NCBI GenBank assembly: GCA_947629515.1
Contig: CANRDY010000002.1
Location: 62,001 to 126,000, forward strand
DNA from: an uncultured Clostridia bacterium
GTDB taxonomy: Bacteria; Bacillota; Clostridia; Christensenellales; Borkfalkiaceae
Direction: 5' to 3'
DNA length: 64,000 nucleotides
Below the pieces are notes generated by a model. It was not told the origin of the DNA, searched no databases, and saw only the letters and a program-made list of their open reading frames with translations. How positions within the stretch are numbered: position 1 is the first letter of the stretch; each line of letters begins with the position of its first letter. Positions 9,937 through 18,904 of this stretch are shown piece by piece. The position numbers and the translations under genes are program-made.

Positions 9937-11628
9937 TTGTCAGTTTGTCTGACGATAACCTTTCTTTTTTGCCTTATACTTGCCCGTCTTTTGTATGTGC
10001 AGACCATTTGGGGCGGGGCGTTGCGCCTTAAAGCCGCCGACCAGTGGAACAGAGAAATTCCCGTAATTGCCGAAAGGGGTCTGATAACCGACCGAAACGG
10101 CGAAGTGCTTGCGGGGAACAAAACGACGTACAGCGTTTTCGTCCGTCCGAACGCCGTCGAAAACGCCGAGTACGCCGCAACTGTTCTGAGCGCGACTTTG
10201 GGAATTGACGCGGGGAAAACTCTTGAAAAGATTTCGGGGAAGAAGATCTCCGAGGTGACGATAGCCCGTCAGGCCGAAAAGGAAAAAATAGAAAAGCTCG
10301 CCGAATACAACCTTGCGGGCGTGTATTTCGCGCGCGACAACACCCGCACATACGGCTACGGCGACGCGCTCTGTCAGGTGCTCGGGTTCACGTCGTCCGA
10401 CGGCGGCGGGGTCTCGGGGATAGAAAAATATTACAATTCGATTTTAAGCGGGGTCGACGGCGAAATTATCTATTCGACCGACATAGTAGGCATACAGACC
10501 GAAAATTCGGCGGTCGTGTACGAAGAGGCGGAAAAGGGCGACGGCATACGCCTTACGATAGACCTTGATATCCAGCTCGCCGCCGAAAACGCCATGAAGT
10601 CGGTCTACCTTTCGAGCAAGGCGAAAGCCGTGTCATGCGTGGTACTCGACCCGCAGAATTTCGACGTTCTTGCAATGGTAAATTACCCCTCGTACGACTT
10701 GAACGATATTCCGCGTAACGACAGCGAAAAGCTGAATTTACTTTCGAGGAACACTGCGGTGTGCGATATTTACGAACCGGGTTCGACATTTAAGGTAATA
10801 ACCGCCGCCGCGAATATCGAGGAATACCTTAAAGGCAACTCCAAGGCTTTTTCGAATTCGTATGTGTTTAACGGCAGTCGCACGCGCACGGTCGACGGCA
10901 CAAAAATCAAGTGCTGGTCGGATCACGCCAACGGCAAGCACGCCAATCAAACGCTTTCAGTTGCGCTCAACAACAGTTGCAACCCGTGTTTTACCGACAT
11001 CGCCCTTGCGTTGGGCAGTCAGACTTTTTATAAATATCTGCAAGGTTTCGGCTTCGGCAACGTAACGGGGCTCGACTTCGGCGGCGAAGCGCTCGGAATG
11101 TTGGTCCCCCAAACGGCGGTGCGCGACTGCGACCTTGCGAGGATAGGCTTCGGGCAGACCGTAGCCGTCTCGGAGATCCAGCTCGCCTGCGCGGTCGCGG
11201 CGGCGGTGAACGGGGGGAACTATTACGTCCCGAGGCTTTTGAAAGGCGTGGTCGCTCCCGACGGTTCGGTGACCGAAAACCCCGCCGTTCTCAAAACCAA
11301 AGCCATAAGCAGCGAGGCTTCTGCGATCCTTTCGGAAATGCTCGAAGGGGTAGTCAAAGAGGGGAGCGGCAAACACGCATATATCGAGGGCTACCGCGTG
11401 GGCGGCAAGACGGGCACGGCGCAAAAGTACGAGGACGGAAGAGTTGCGCAGGGCAAATACGTTTCGTCGTTCGTCGGGTTCTTCCCCGCAAACAGTCCGC
11501 GCTATCTCGCGCTCGTCATAGTCGACGAACCCGAGGGCGTTTATTACGGCAGTACCGTCGCCGCGCCCGTAGCAAAAGAAATTTTCGAGGACATAATCAA
11601 AATCAAAAATATACCCCCTTGCAGTTAA
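9937..11628 (+). CDS. ftsI: Penicillin-binding protein 2 / FtsI-type transpeptidase
   Basis: PGSTFKV (SxxK), SNN equivalent LNNSCN, KTGTAQ; the frame is open upstream to a possible non-canonical start. Confidence 0.92.
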   Translation: MSVCLTITFLFCLILARLLYVQTIWGGALRLKAADQWNREIPVIAERGLITDRNGEVLAGNKTTYSVFVRPNAVENAEYAATVLSATLGIDAGKTLEKISGKKISEVTIARQAEKEKIEKLAEYNLAGVYFARDNTRTYGYGDALCQVLGFTSSDGGGVSGIEKYYNSILSGVDGEIIYSTDIVGIQTENSAVVYEEAEKGDGIRLTIDLDIQLAAENAMKSVYLSSKAKAVSCVVLDPQNFDVLAMVNYPSYDLNDIPRNDSEKLNLLSRNTAVCDIYEPGSTFKVITAAANIEEYLKGNSKAFSNSYVFNGSRTRTVDGTKIKCWSDHANGKHANQTLSVALNNSCNPCFTDIALALGSQTFYKYLQGFGFGNVTGLDFGGEALGMLVPQTAVRDCDLARIGFGQTVAVSEIQLACAVAAAVNGGNYYVPRLLKGVVAPDGSVTENPAVLKTKAISSEASAILSEMLEGVVKEGSGKHAYIEGYRVGGKTGTAQKYEDGRVAQGKYVSSFVGFFPANSPRYLALVIVDEPEGVYYGSTVAAPVAKEIFEDIIKIKNIPPCS

Positions 11629-11637
11629 GGTGAAAAA

Positions 11638-13077
11638 ATGAAACTTTGCGATCTTTTGAAGAACATAAATTACACCGAGACGTGCGGCGATATGCAGACC
11701 GAGATAAGCGGGATCGCCGTCGACAGCCGCGCGGTAAAAGCGGGCGATCTTTTCATCGCTTACGGCGGCGCGAAATACGATTCGCACGTATATATCCCCG
11801 AGGCAATCAAGCTCGGAGCTGCCGCCGTCGTCACACGCGAAAGGCTGAAAGAGGACGTTCCGCAGATAATTGTCGCCGACGGAAGAGCACAGATAGCCCC
11901 CGCGGCTCGGGCTTTTTACGGCTTTCCCGACAAGCAGTTGAAAATAGTGGGCGTGACGGGCACAAACGGCAAAACGACCGTTACATATATGCTCGACAGC
12001 ATAATGAAGGCTTGCGGCAAAAAGAGCGCGGTAATAGGCACGCTCGGCGTTGCCTATGCCGAGAAATTCATCTCGCCAGAGCTTACGACCCCCGACCCCG
12101 TTTACCTCTTTTCGCTGTTTTCGGATATGGTAAAAAGGGGCGTGGAGTACGTTTTTATGGAAGTCTCGGCGCACGCGCTCTTTTACAACAAAATCGACGG
12201 AATAACATTCGAGGCGGGGATATTCACCAATTGCACTCAGGATCACCTCGACTTTTTCGGCAACATGCGCGACTACGCGGCGTGCAAAAAGACCATGTTC
12301 GAAAGGGGGAGGTGTAAATACGCCGTTATAAACTCCGACGACGCTTTGGGTGTTGAACTTTTGAAAACCTGCTCGCCCGCGGTGAGCTACGGGATTGAAA
12401 ACCCCGCCGACGTGTTCGCCGTCGACGTGCGCGAAAGGCTCGACGGAACAGATTACGTTATAAATCTCTTCGACGAACTGTACGAAATAAGTCTTTCGAT
12501 ACCCGCTTTGCACAACGTCTACAACTCAATGGCTGCCGCGGCTTGCGCAAGACTGCTCGGAGTAAAGACCAAGGCGATAGCCGAAGGGCTTAAAAACCTC
12601 AAAAAGGTTCAGGGTCGCCTCGAAAGGGTGGCGAAGTTTAACGGCGCAGATATTTTTGTCGACTTTGCACATACTCCCGACGGGCTTGAAAAATCCTTAC
12701 AGGCGTTGAAAAAACTCTGCAAGGGCAAGCTGTATTGCCTTTTCGGGTGCGGCGGCAACCGCGACAGAACCAAACGCCCCATAATGGGCGCGGTCGCGGG
12801 CAAGTACGCCGATTTTGTAATTCTCACTTCCGATAATCCCCGCTTCGAAGAGCCTTTCGACATAATTTCGGAAATAGAAAAGGGGCTTAAACCCTGCGGC
12901 AAGCCGTATGTTACCGTCACCGAACGCGACGCGGCTACCGAATACGCCGTAAGACTTCTTGCCGAGGGCGACGTTCTGCTCGTCGCGGGCAAGGGCGGAG
13001 AGCAGTATCAGGAGATAATGGGCATAAAACACAACTACGACGACAGCACTGTCATTAAAAAAATAATCGGCGACTGA
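11638..13077 (+). CDS. murE: UDP-MurNAc-tripeptide synthetase
   Basis: GVTGTNGKTTVTYML, EVSAHALFYNKIDGI, DNPRFEEP. Confidence 0.94.
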   Translation: MKLCDLLKNINYTETCGDMQTEISGIAVDSRAVKAGDLFIAYGGAKYDSHVYIPEAIKLGAAAVVTRERLKEDVPQIIVADGRAQIAPAARAFYGFPDKQLKIVGVTGTNGKTTVTYMLDSIMKACGKKSAVIGTLGVAYAEKFISPELTTPDPVYLFSLFSDMVKRGVEYVFMEVSAHALFYNKIDGITFEAGIFTNCTQDHLDFFGNMRDYAACKKTMFERGRCKYAVINSDDALGVELLKTCSPAVSYGIENPADVFAVDVRERLDGTDYVINLFDELYEISLSIPALHNVYNSMAAAACARLLGVKTKAIAEGLKNLKKVQGRLERVAKFNGADIFVDFAHTPDGLEKSLQALKKLCKGKLYCLFGCGGNRDRTKRPIMGAVAGKYADFVILTSDNPRFEEPFDIISEIEKGLKPCGKPYVTVTERDAATEYAVRLLAEGDVLLVAGKGGEQYQEIMGIKHNYDDSTVIKKIIGD

Positions 13078-13086
13078 CCGAAAGAA

Positions 13087-13236
13087 CGGCGGGTTATATA
13101 ATTTTTCAAACGGCGGCTTATATAATTTTTCAAACGGTGGTTCGTTAAAGGTTCAAACGCAAGGTTCATATTTAGGTTCAACTAACGAACGGTTCAAATA
13201 ACGGTTCAAACAAAAGGTTCAAATAACGGTTCAACA
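13087..13236. repeat. Two-phase tandem repeat: about 2.25 x 24-bp then 8 x about 12-bp GGTTC(A/G) units
   Basis: CGGCGG(G/C)TTATATAATTTTTCAAA at 13087 and 13111; GGTTC at 13139, 13150, 13163, 13175, 13191, 13203, 13216, 13228. Confidence 0.9.
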
Positions 13237-13285
13237 AACAAACATAAAACTATGCAACAAATAACGGCTTGAAAACGGTTATTCG

Positions 13286-14230
13286 ATGAAGATTATTTAT
13301 ATTTCCGTAATATCGGCGTTTGCGGCGTGCTTTGCGCTGACGCTCATAATTCTGCCGATATTAAAAAGACTTAAAGCGGGTCAGTATATTCTCGGCTACG
13401 TAAAGGAGCACAAGGACAAGTCCGGCACGCCCACAATGGGCGGGCTGGCGTTCGTTGCCGCCGTAATAATCGTGGGCTTGTGCGTGTGCGGGCTTGACGA
13501 CGCGCGCGTCAACTTGACGCTTGCCGTTACCGCGGGTTTTACCGCCGTGGGCTTTTTGGACGATTTTTTAAAAATTTATCATAAGCAGAACGAGGGGTTG
13601 AAGCCCTATCAGAAGATAATTTTTCAGCTTGCGATCGCCGCCGTCGCCGCCGCTTTTTGCTATATAAACGGCTTGACAAAGGTCTTTTTGCCGTTCGGCG
13701 GGGGATATTCGTTTGAACTCGGTTGGGGAATAATACCGTTTGTGCTCTTTGTGTTTCTCGCAACGGTCAACTGCGTCAATCTGACCGACGGGCTTGACGG
13801 GCTTGCAGGCGGGACAAGCTCCGTATATCTGCTCATATTCGGACTTTTGCTTATTGCGCAGGGTAACGGTCTTGCGCCGCTTGCGTTCACGGCGACAGGC
13901 GCGCTTTTTGCTTTTTTGGTTTTTAACGTCAACCGCGCGTCGCTGTTTATGGGCGATACGGGTTCTCTTGCTCTGGGCGGATTTATATCGTGTCTTTCGG
14001 TCTTTTCGGGCAACGCTCTGTATATTCCCGTTATCGGCATAATGTTCGTAATTTCGGGAATATCCGTTATAGTGCAGGTAATATACTATAAACGGACAAG
14101 GAAGAGAGTTTTTCTTATGGCGCCCTTGCATCACCATTTTCAGATGAAAGGGTATTCCGAAAGTAAAATAGCCTATTGCTATTCGGCTCTCACCGCGCTT
14201 GTCGGAATATTGTGTTTGATATTTGTGTGA
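13286..14230 (+). CDS. mraY: Phospho-MurNAc-pentapeptide transferase
   Basis: HKDKSGTPTMGG, NLTDGLDGLA, APLHHHFQMKG. Confidence 0.96.
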   Translation: MKIIYISVISAFAACFALTLIILPILKRLKAGQYILGYVKEHKDKSGTPTMGGLAFVAAVIIVGLCVCGLDDARVNLTLAVTAGFTAVGFLDDFLKIYHKQNEGLKPYQKIIFQLAIAAVAAAFCYINGLTKVFLPFGGGYSFELGWGIIPFVLFVFLATVNCVNLTDGLDGLAGGTSSVYLLIFGLLLIAQGNGLAPLAFTATGALFAFLVFNVNRASLFMGDTGSLALGGFISCLSVFSGNALYIPVIGIMFVISGISVIVQVIYYKRTRKRVFLMAPLHHHFQMKGYSESKIAYCYSALTALVGILCLIFV

Positions 14231-14236
14231 GGTAAA

Positions 14237-15589
14237 ATGTATTTCGGAAAACAAAAATTTCTTGTAGCGGGTATTTCAAAATCGGGTGAATGTTGCGCCC
14301 GCTTTTTGCTTGAACGCGGGGCGGAAGTGTACCTTTACGACGACGTGCTCAGCGAAGCCGTCTCGGCGGCGTGCTTAAAGCTCGAACAGCTCGGCGCGCA
14401 CCTCGTTTCGCCCGAAGAGTGCGAATCGGCTTCGATAGAGTGCGATATCCTTGTGCTCAGCCCGGGGATACCCATCGACACGGCTTTGCCCATTTCTTTC
14501 CGCAAACAAGGTAAGCCGATAATAGGGGAAGAAGAGTTGGGCGCGCTGTTCTTACGTGCGACGGCGGTTGCCGTTACGGGAACGAACGGAAAAACCACCA
14601 CAGTTTCGATGATGGACGAGGTGTTGAAAGCCGCGGGGAAGAAGAGCATTGCTTGCGGCAATATAGGCAATCCCCTTATAAAAGAGGTCGAAAACCTCAA
14701 TTTCAACGACTTTGCGGTTATAGAAGTATCGTCCTTTCAGCTCGAAACCCTTTCGAGTTTGCGCCCGCACATAGCCATAATCACCAACGTGACGGAAGAT
14801 CACCTCAACCGCCACTACAACATGGAGAACTACATATTTCTGAAATCGAAAATTCTGAGGAACCTGCGCGAGAGTGAGTACGCCGTGTTGAATTACGACG
14901 ATCCCATAGTGCGTAACTTTGCCAACAACACCAAGGCGCAGGTGGTATATTTTTCGATGCTGTCGCACGTAAACGGCGCGTACTTCGACGGCGGTTCGCT
15001 CTATTTCAACGGCGAAAAATATCTCGACACTTCGGATATGACCGTAAGCGGAACGCACAACGTGTATAACGCGCTCGCATGCGTTGCGGCGGCGGGCATA
15101 CTCGGGCTTGACAAGCAGGCGGTCGCGCACGCGCTGTGTGCGTTCAAGGGCATACGCCACAGGATCGAAAAAATACGCACGGTGAACGGCGTTACCTACA
15201 TAGACGACAGCAAGGGAACAAACATCGACGCCACGATAAAGGCGGCGCGCACCTTAAAAGAACCCGCCGTAATACTGCTCGGCGGCAAGGATAAGGGCTA
15301 CGACTATTCGTCGCTTTTTACCGCGCTCACCCAAACGACGGTAATTCATGCGATAATATACGGCGAAAATCGGTTCAAACTTCTGAACGCGGCGATAAAG
15401 TGCGGGTTTATGAGCGTTTCGATGTGTTCGGACTTCACAACCGCCGTAAGGCTCGCCCGATACGTCGCCAAATCGGGGCAGACGGTGCTGTTGAGTCCCG
15501 CAAGTTCGTCGTTCGACAGTTTTTCGAATTACGAGGAACGGGGCGACGCGTTCAGAAAGTTGGTGGAAGAGATACATGAAGAGACTTAA
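14237..15589 (+). CDS. murD: UDP-MurNAc-L-alanine--D-glutamate ligase
   Basis: AVTGTNGKTTTVSMM, NVTEDHLNRH, DDSKGTNIDATIKA. Confidence 0.95.
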   Translation: MYFGKQKFLVAGISKSGECCARFLLERGAEVYLYDDVLSEAVSAACLKLEQLGAHLVSPEECESASIECDILVLSPGIPIDTALPISFRKQGKPIIGEEELGALFLRATAVAVTGTNGKTTTVSMMDEVLKAAGKKSIACGNIGNPLIKEVENLNFNDFAVIEVSSFQLETLSSLRPHIAIITNVTEDHLNRHYNMENYIFLKSKILRNLRESEYAVLNYDDPIVRNFANNTKAQVVYFSMLSHVNGAYFDGGSLYFNGEKYLDTSDMTVSGTHNVYNALACVAAAGILGLDKQAVAHALCAFKGIRHRIEKIRTVNGVTYIDDSKGTNIDATIKAARTLKEPAVILLGGKDKGYDYSSLFTALTQTTVIHAIIYGENRFKLLNAAIKCGFMSVSMCSDFTTAVRLARYVAKSGQTVLLSPASSSFDSFSNYEERGDAFRKLVEEIHEET

Positions 15590-16676
15590 CGCCAACAAAA
15601 AAGCGGGAGATATCCCGCTTTTAATTTGCGTATTTTTGACGGCTTGCTTCGGCTGTCTTATGATATATTCCGCAAGTTCATATACCGCGCAGGTCGAGTA
15701 CGGCGACAGCCTCTATTTTGTCAAAAAGCAGATAATAGGGCTTGTTTTGGGCACGGCGGCAATGATCGGGGCGTGCTTTTTGCCCTATAAAAAACTTTTT
15801 GCGCTCAGATATCCCGCCATAATTGTCGCCGTGATATTGCTCGTTCTGGTTTTCGTTCCCGGAGTGGGGGTGACCAACTACGGCGCGACAAGGTGGATAG
15901 GCTTTGGCGGAATAACCGTTCAGCCGTCGGAGATAGCAAAATACGCCTTCGTCATATTCACCGCCGCGTTTTTTTGTAAAAACTACCGCAATTTAAAGAC
16001 CTTCCGCGGCATTTTGCCCGTGCTGTGCGTGGGGCTTACGCTGTGCGCACTGATAATCGCCGAACCGAATATGTCGATAACCATGTGCGTGGGACTGTTG
16101 ATGCTCGGCATGATCTTTCTGAGCGGTACAAGCGTTAAGACCTTTATCCTCATTCTCATTCCGTTCGCCCTCGCCGTGCCCGTTCTGATAATTCTCGAAC
16201 CGTACAGGTTGCAACGGCTCAGCGCGTTCATCGATCCGTGGGCTTCGCCCAAAGACGAGGGGTATCAGCTCATTCAATCGCTCTACGCTCTCGGCAACGG
16301 CGGGTTTTTCGGTACGGGTCTTTTCAACTCGGTTCAAAAATATCGCTTTTTGCCCTTTGCCGAAAGCGACTTCATTCTCGCCATAATGGGGGAAGAACTC
16401 GGTTTTTTGGGCTTAACGCTCTTTTTCGGCATGTGCGGCTTTATTATCTGGCGGGGAATACGCGTCGCAAAGAACTGCAACGACAGGTTCGGCTTTATGC
16501 TTGCGGCGGGGTTCACCCTTGTGTACGGAATACAGGTAATTATCAACGCGCTTGTGGTGAGCGGAGCGATACCGCCGACGGGGCTTCCTTTGCCCCTTGT
16601 TTCAAGCGGTAACACCTCGCTCATAATAACCATGGCTTCGATGGGAGTGCTGTTCAACATATCCCGCTCCGATTAA
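15576..16676 (+). CDS. ftsW: FtsW/RodA/SpoVE family lipid II polymerase
   Basis: SEDS protein: MIYSASSYTA, GATRWIGFGGITVQPSEIAKYAF, PLPLVSSGNTSLI. Confidence 0.94.
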   Translation: MKRLNANKKAGDIPLLICVFLTACFGCLMIYSASSYTAQVEYGDSLYFVKKQIIGLVLGTAAMIGACFLPYKKLFALRYPAIIVAVILLVLVFVPGVGVTNYGATRWIGFGGITVQPSEIAKYAFVIFTAAFFCKNYRNLKTFRGILPVLCVGLTLCALIIAEPNMSITMCVGLLMLGMIFLSGTSVKTFILILIPFALAVPVLIILEPYRLQRLSAFIDPWASPKDEGYQLIQSLYALGNGGFFGTGLFNSVQKYRFLPFAESDFILAIMGEELGFLGLTLFFGMCGFIIWRGIRVAKNCNDRFGFMLAAGFTLVYGIQVIINALVVSGAIPPTGLPLPLVSSGNTSLIITMASMGVLFNISRSD

Positions 16677-16732
16677 CAACGCAAAAGCCGTTTGCCATAT
16701 AATAGAGTATATTTTACTACTCGGAGTCAAAA

Positions 16733-17989
16733 ATGGAAAAATACGTTATAAACGGAGGAAACAAGCTGTACGGCAACGTTGAGATACAAACTGCAAAAAA
16801 CGCGGTGCTGCCCATTCTTGCCGCCGCGGTACTGACGGACGGAGGGGTGACGGTGTTGAACGTGCCCCGCATATCCGACGTGAACAACATGGTTAAAATT
16901 CTCGCCCGCCTCGGCTGTAAAACGACCTTCGAGGGCGACAACCTCTACATAGACAGTTCGAACGCCGATTGTTGCGAGATCCCAAGCGAGCTTGCGCACG
17001 AATTGCGTTCGTCGGTTTTTTTGCTGGGATCGATAATATCCCGCTTCCAACGCGCCAAAATCGCCTATCCCGGCGGGTGCGACATAGGTTTAAGACCCGT
17101 CGATCTGCATCTTACGGGCTTGAAGCGGCTCGGCGTTCAGATAACCGAAAGGAACGGATATATCCTTTGCAAATGCGAAAAACTGCGCGGGAACGAGATA
17201 ATGCTCGACTGCCCCAGCGTGGGGGCTACCGAAAACATTATGCTTGCCGCCGTTAAAGCCGAGGGAACGACCGTGATCAAAAACTCCGCCCGCGAACCCG
17301 AGATAGAGGATCTGCAAAAATTTTTGAACGTCATAGGCGCTAAAGTAAGCGGGGCGGGATCGGGAACAATAGTCATAGAGGGGGTAAAGACCCTGCGCGG
17401 CGGCGTCTTTCAGCCCATTCACGACAGGATCGAGGCGGGAACTTTTCTCGTTGCGGGGGCTATGTGCGGCGGTGAAGTCGAAGTGGACTGCGCCTGTGCC
17501 GAAAATTTAAGCTCTCTTTTACATAAACTTAGGGAAAACGGTTGCAATATCGGTATAAAAAATGATAAAATAATACTTGAAAGCAACAGACGGCTGACTT
17601 CGGTAAAAACTATCGAAACCCAGCCGTACCCGGGCTTTCCCACCGACTTGCAGGCGCAGATGACCGCCCTTTGCTGTATATGCTCGGGGCAGTCGATAAT
17701 CACCGAAAATCTGTTCGAAACGCGTTTTAAGTACGTACCCGAACTCAGAAAAATGGGCGCGGACATAACCGTTATAAACCGAAGTGCGTTTGTGCGCGGG
17801 GTCGACAGGTTCAAGGGCGCGTCGGTCACGGCGTACGATCTGCGCGGCGGTGCGGCTCTCGTTCTGGCGGGGCTTGCCGCCGAGGGCAGAAGCGAAATAC
17901 TCAACATTTCACATATCGACAGGGGGTACGGGTCTTTCGAATATAAGCTGAGGTCGCTCGGCGCAGACATCGTTAGAATGACCGTTTGA
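16733..17989 (+). CDS. murA: UDP-GlcNAc 1-carboxyvinyltransferase
   Basis: QTAKNAVLPILAAA, catalytic PGGCDIGLRPVDLHLTGLKRLG. Confidence 0.95.
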   Translation: MEKYVINGGNKLYGNVEIQTAKNAVLPILAAAVLTDGGVTVLNVPRISDVNNMVKILARLGCKTTFEGDNLYIDSSNADCCEIPSELAHELRSSVFLLGSIISRFQRAKIAYPGGCDIGLRPVDLHLTGLKRLGVQITERNGYILCKCEKLRGNEIMLDCPSVGATENIMLAAVKAEGTTVIKNSAREPEIEDLQKFLNVIGAKVSGAGSGTIVIEGVKTLRGGVFQPIHDRIEAGTFLVAGAMCGGEVEVDCACAENLSSLLHKLRENGCNIGIKNDKIILESNRRLTSVKTIETQPYPGFPTDLQAQMTALCCICSGQSIITENLFETRFKYVPELRKMGADITVINRSAFVRGVDRFKGASVTAYDLRGGAALVLAGLAAEGRSEILNISHIDRGYGSFEYKLRSLGADIVRMTV

Positions 17990-17996
17990 AAAGTTC

Positions 17997-18776
17997 ATGA
18001 AGTACTTAAGAAAAGTTGCCGCTTTGATAATAGGCGTTGTGTTCGCCGCCGCGCTGATAATAGGAATGGGCGTGATATTTGCCGTTAAAAACGTAAATAT
18101 CGAACTTAAAAGTTTTACGTATGAAGCGGGCGAACAGAGCGCGGTGGAGCTTATCGAGAGTTTCCGCACGGAAGTGCTCAACAAATATCGCGGAACTATT
18201 ATCGGCTTTGTCAAAGACGACGAGCTTGCGGCTTGCTTCAAAGACAGCGGCTACAAACTCGAAAGTTGCGAAAGGTCTTTGCCCTGTACCCTCAATTTAA
18301 CTTTGGCAGAGCGCAGGGAAGTGTTTGCGCTTGCCGCTTCTTCCGAGGCGACTACCTACGATATTTACGACGAAGAGGGCGAATATCTGCGAACCGTCGC
18401 CAACGAGGGCGAGGAACTGAACGCGGTCGACCATGCGCCCAACGTGCTTCTTTCGGGAATACGCGGCGTGAACGACATTAAGCTCATCGCATCGGTGAGC
18501 GCGGAATACAAAAAGGAGTTCGGCGCGCTCCGCTCTATGGTTGCGGGGATAGAACTTCAATCGCCCCCCGACGAAATGCAGAACGTAACTTTTACCCTGC
18601 ACAGCGGAATAAAGATCCGCGTGGTTGGGATAGGCGAACAGCTTGCGGGCAAACTCAAAAAAGCGCACGAAGTGTACGACGGCATAACCCAAAGCGAGCA
18701 AAAACTTTACGGTACTGTAGTGGCAACTTTGAACCTTGAAACGGGCGAACCCGCCGCACAGCGGTTTGACAACTGA
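17997..18776 (+). CDS. FtsQ/DivIB-like cell-division protein
   Basis: N-terminal TM, POTRA-like region, located between murA and ftsA/ftsZ. Confidence 0.6.
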   Translation: MKYLRKVAALIIGVVFAAALIIGMGVIFAVKNVNIELKSFTYEAGEQSAVELIESFRTEVLNKYRGTIIGFVKDDELAACFKDSGYKLESCERSLPCTLNLTLAERREVFALAASSEATTYDIYDEEGEYLRTVANEGEELNAVDHAPNVLLSGIRGVNDIKLIASVSAEYKKEFGALRSMVAGIELQSPPDEMQNVTFTLHSGIKIRVVGIGEQLAGKLKKAHEVYDGITQSEQKLYGTVVATLNLETGEPAAQRFDN

Positions 18777-18793
18777 ATTTATTGAAATATATT

Positions 18794-18825
18794 AAAAAAA
18801 ACGGCTTTCAACAGCCGTTTTTTTT
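18794..18825 (+). terminator. Intrinsic terminator after ftsQ-like gene
   Basis: AAAAAAACGGCT-TTCAAC-AGCCGTTTTTTTT. Confidence 0.9.
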
Positions 18826-18836
18826 ACTCCATTCGG

Positions 18837-18865
18837 TTGACATTATACGCATAGTATTATATAAT
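18837..18865 (+). promoter_or_regulatory. SigA promoter for ftsA-like/ftsZ
   Basis: TTGACA (18837-18842), 17-nt spacer, TATAAT (18860-18865). Confidence 0.85.
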
Positions 18866-18904
18866 AAATTATATAATAAAATCCACAAAAGGTATAATTG
18901 GAAA

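Noticed and set aside
10957-12513. 518-aa minus-strand ORF
   Set aside because: Antisense shadow of ftsI/murE, which have clear family motifs; composition is artefactual (V/R/H rich).
13087-13236. Possible CRISPR array
   Set aside because: Units are 12/24 bp and degenerate with no unique 30-40 bp spacers and no cas genes.
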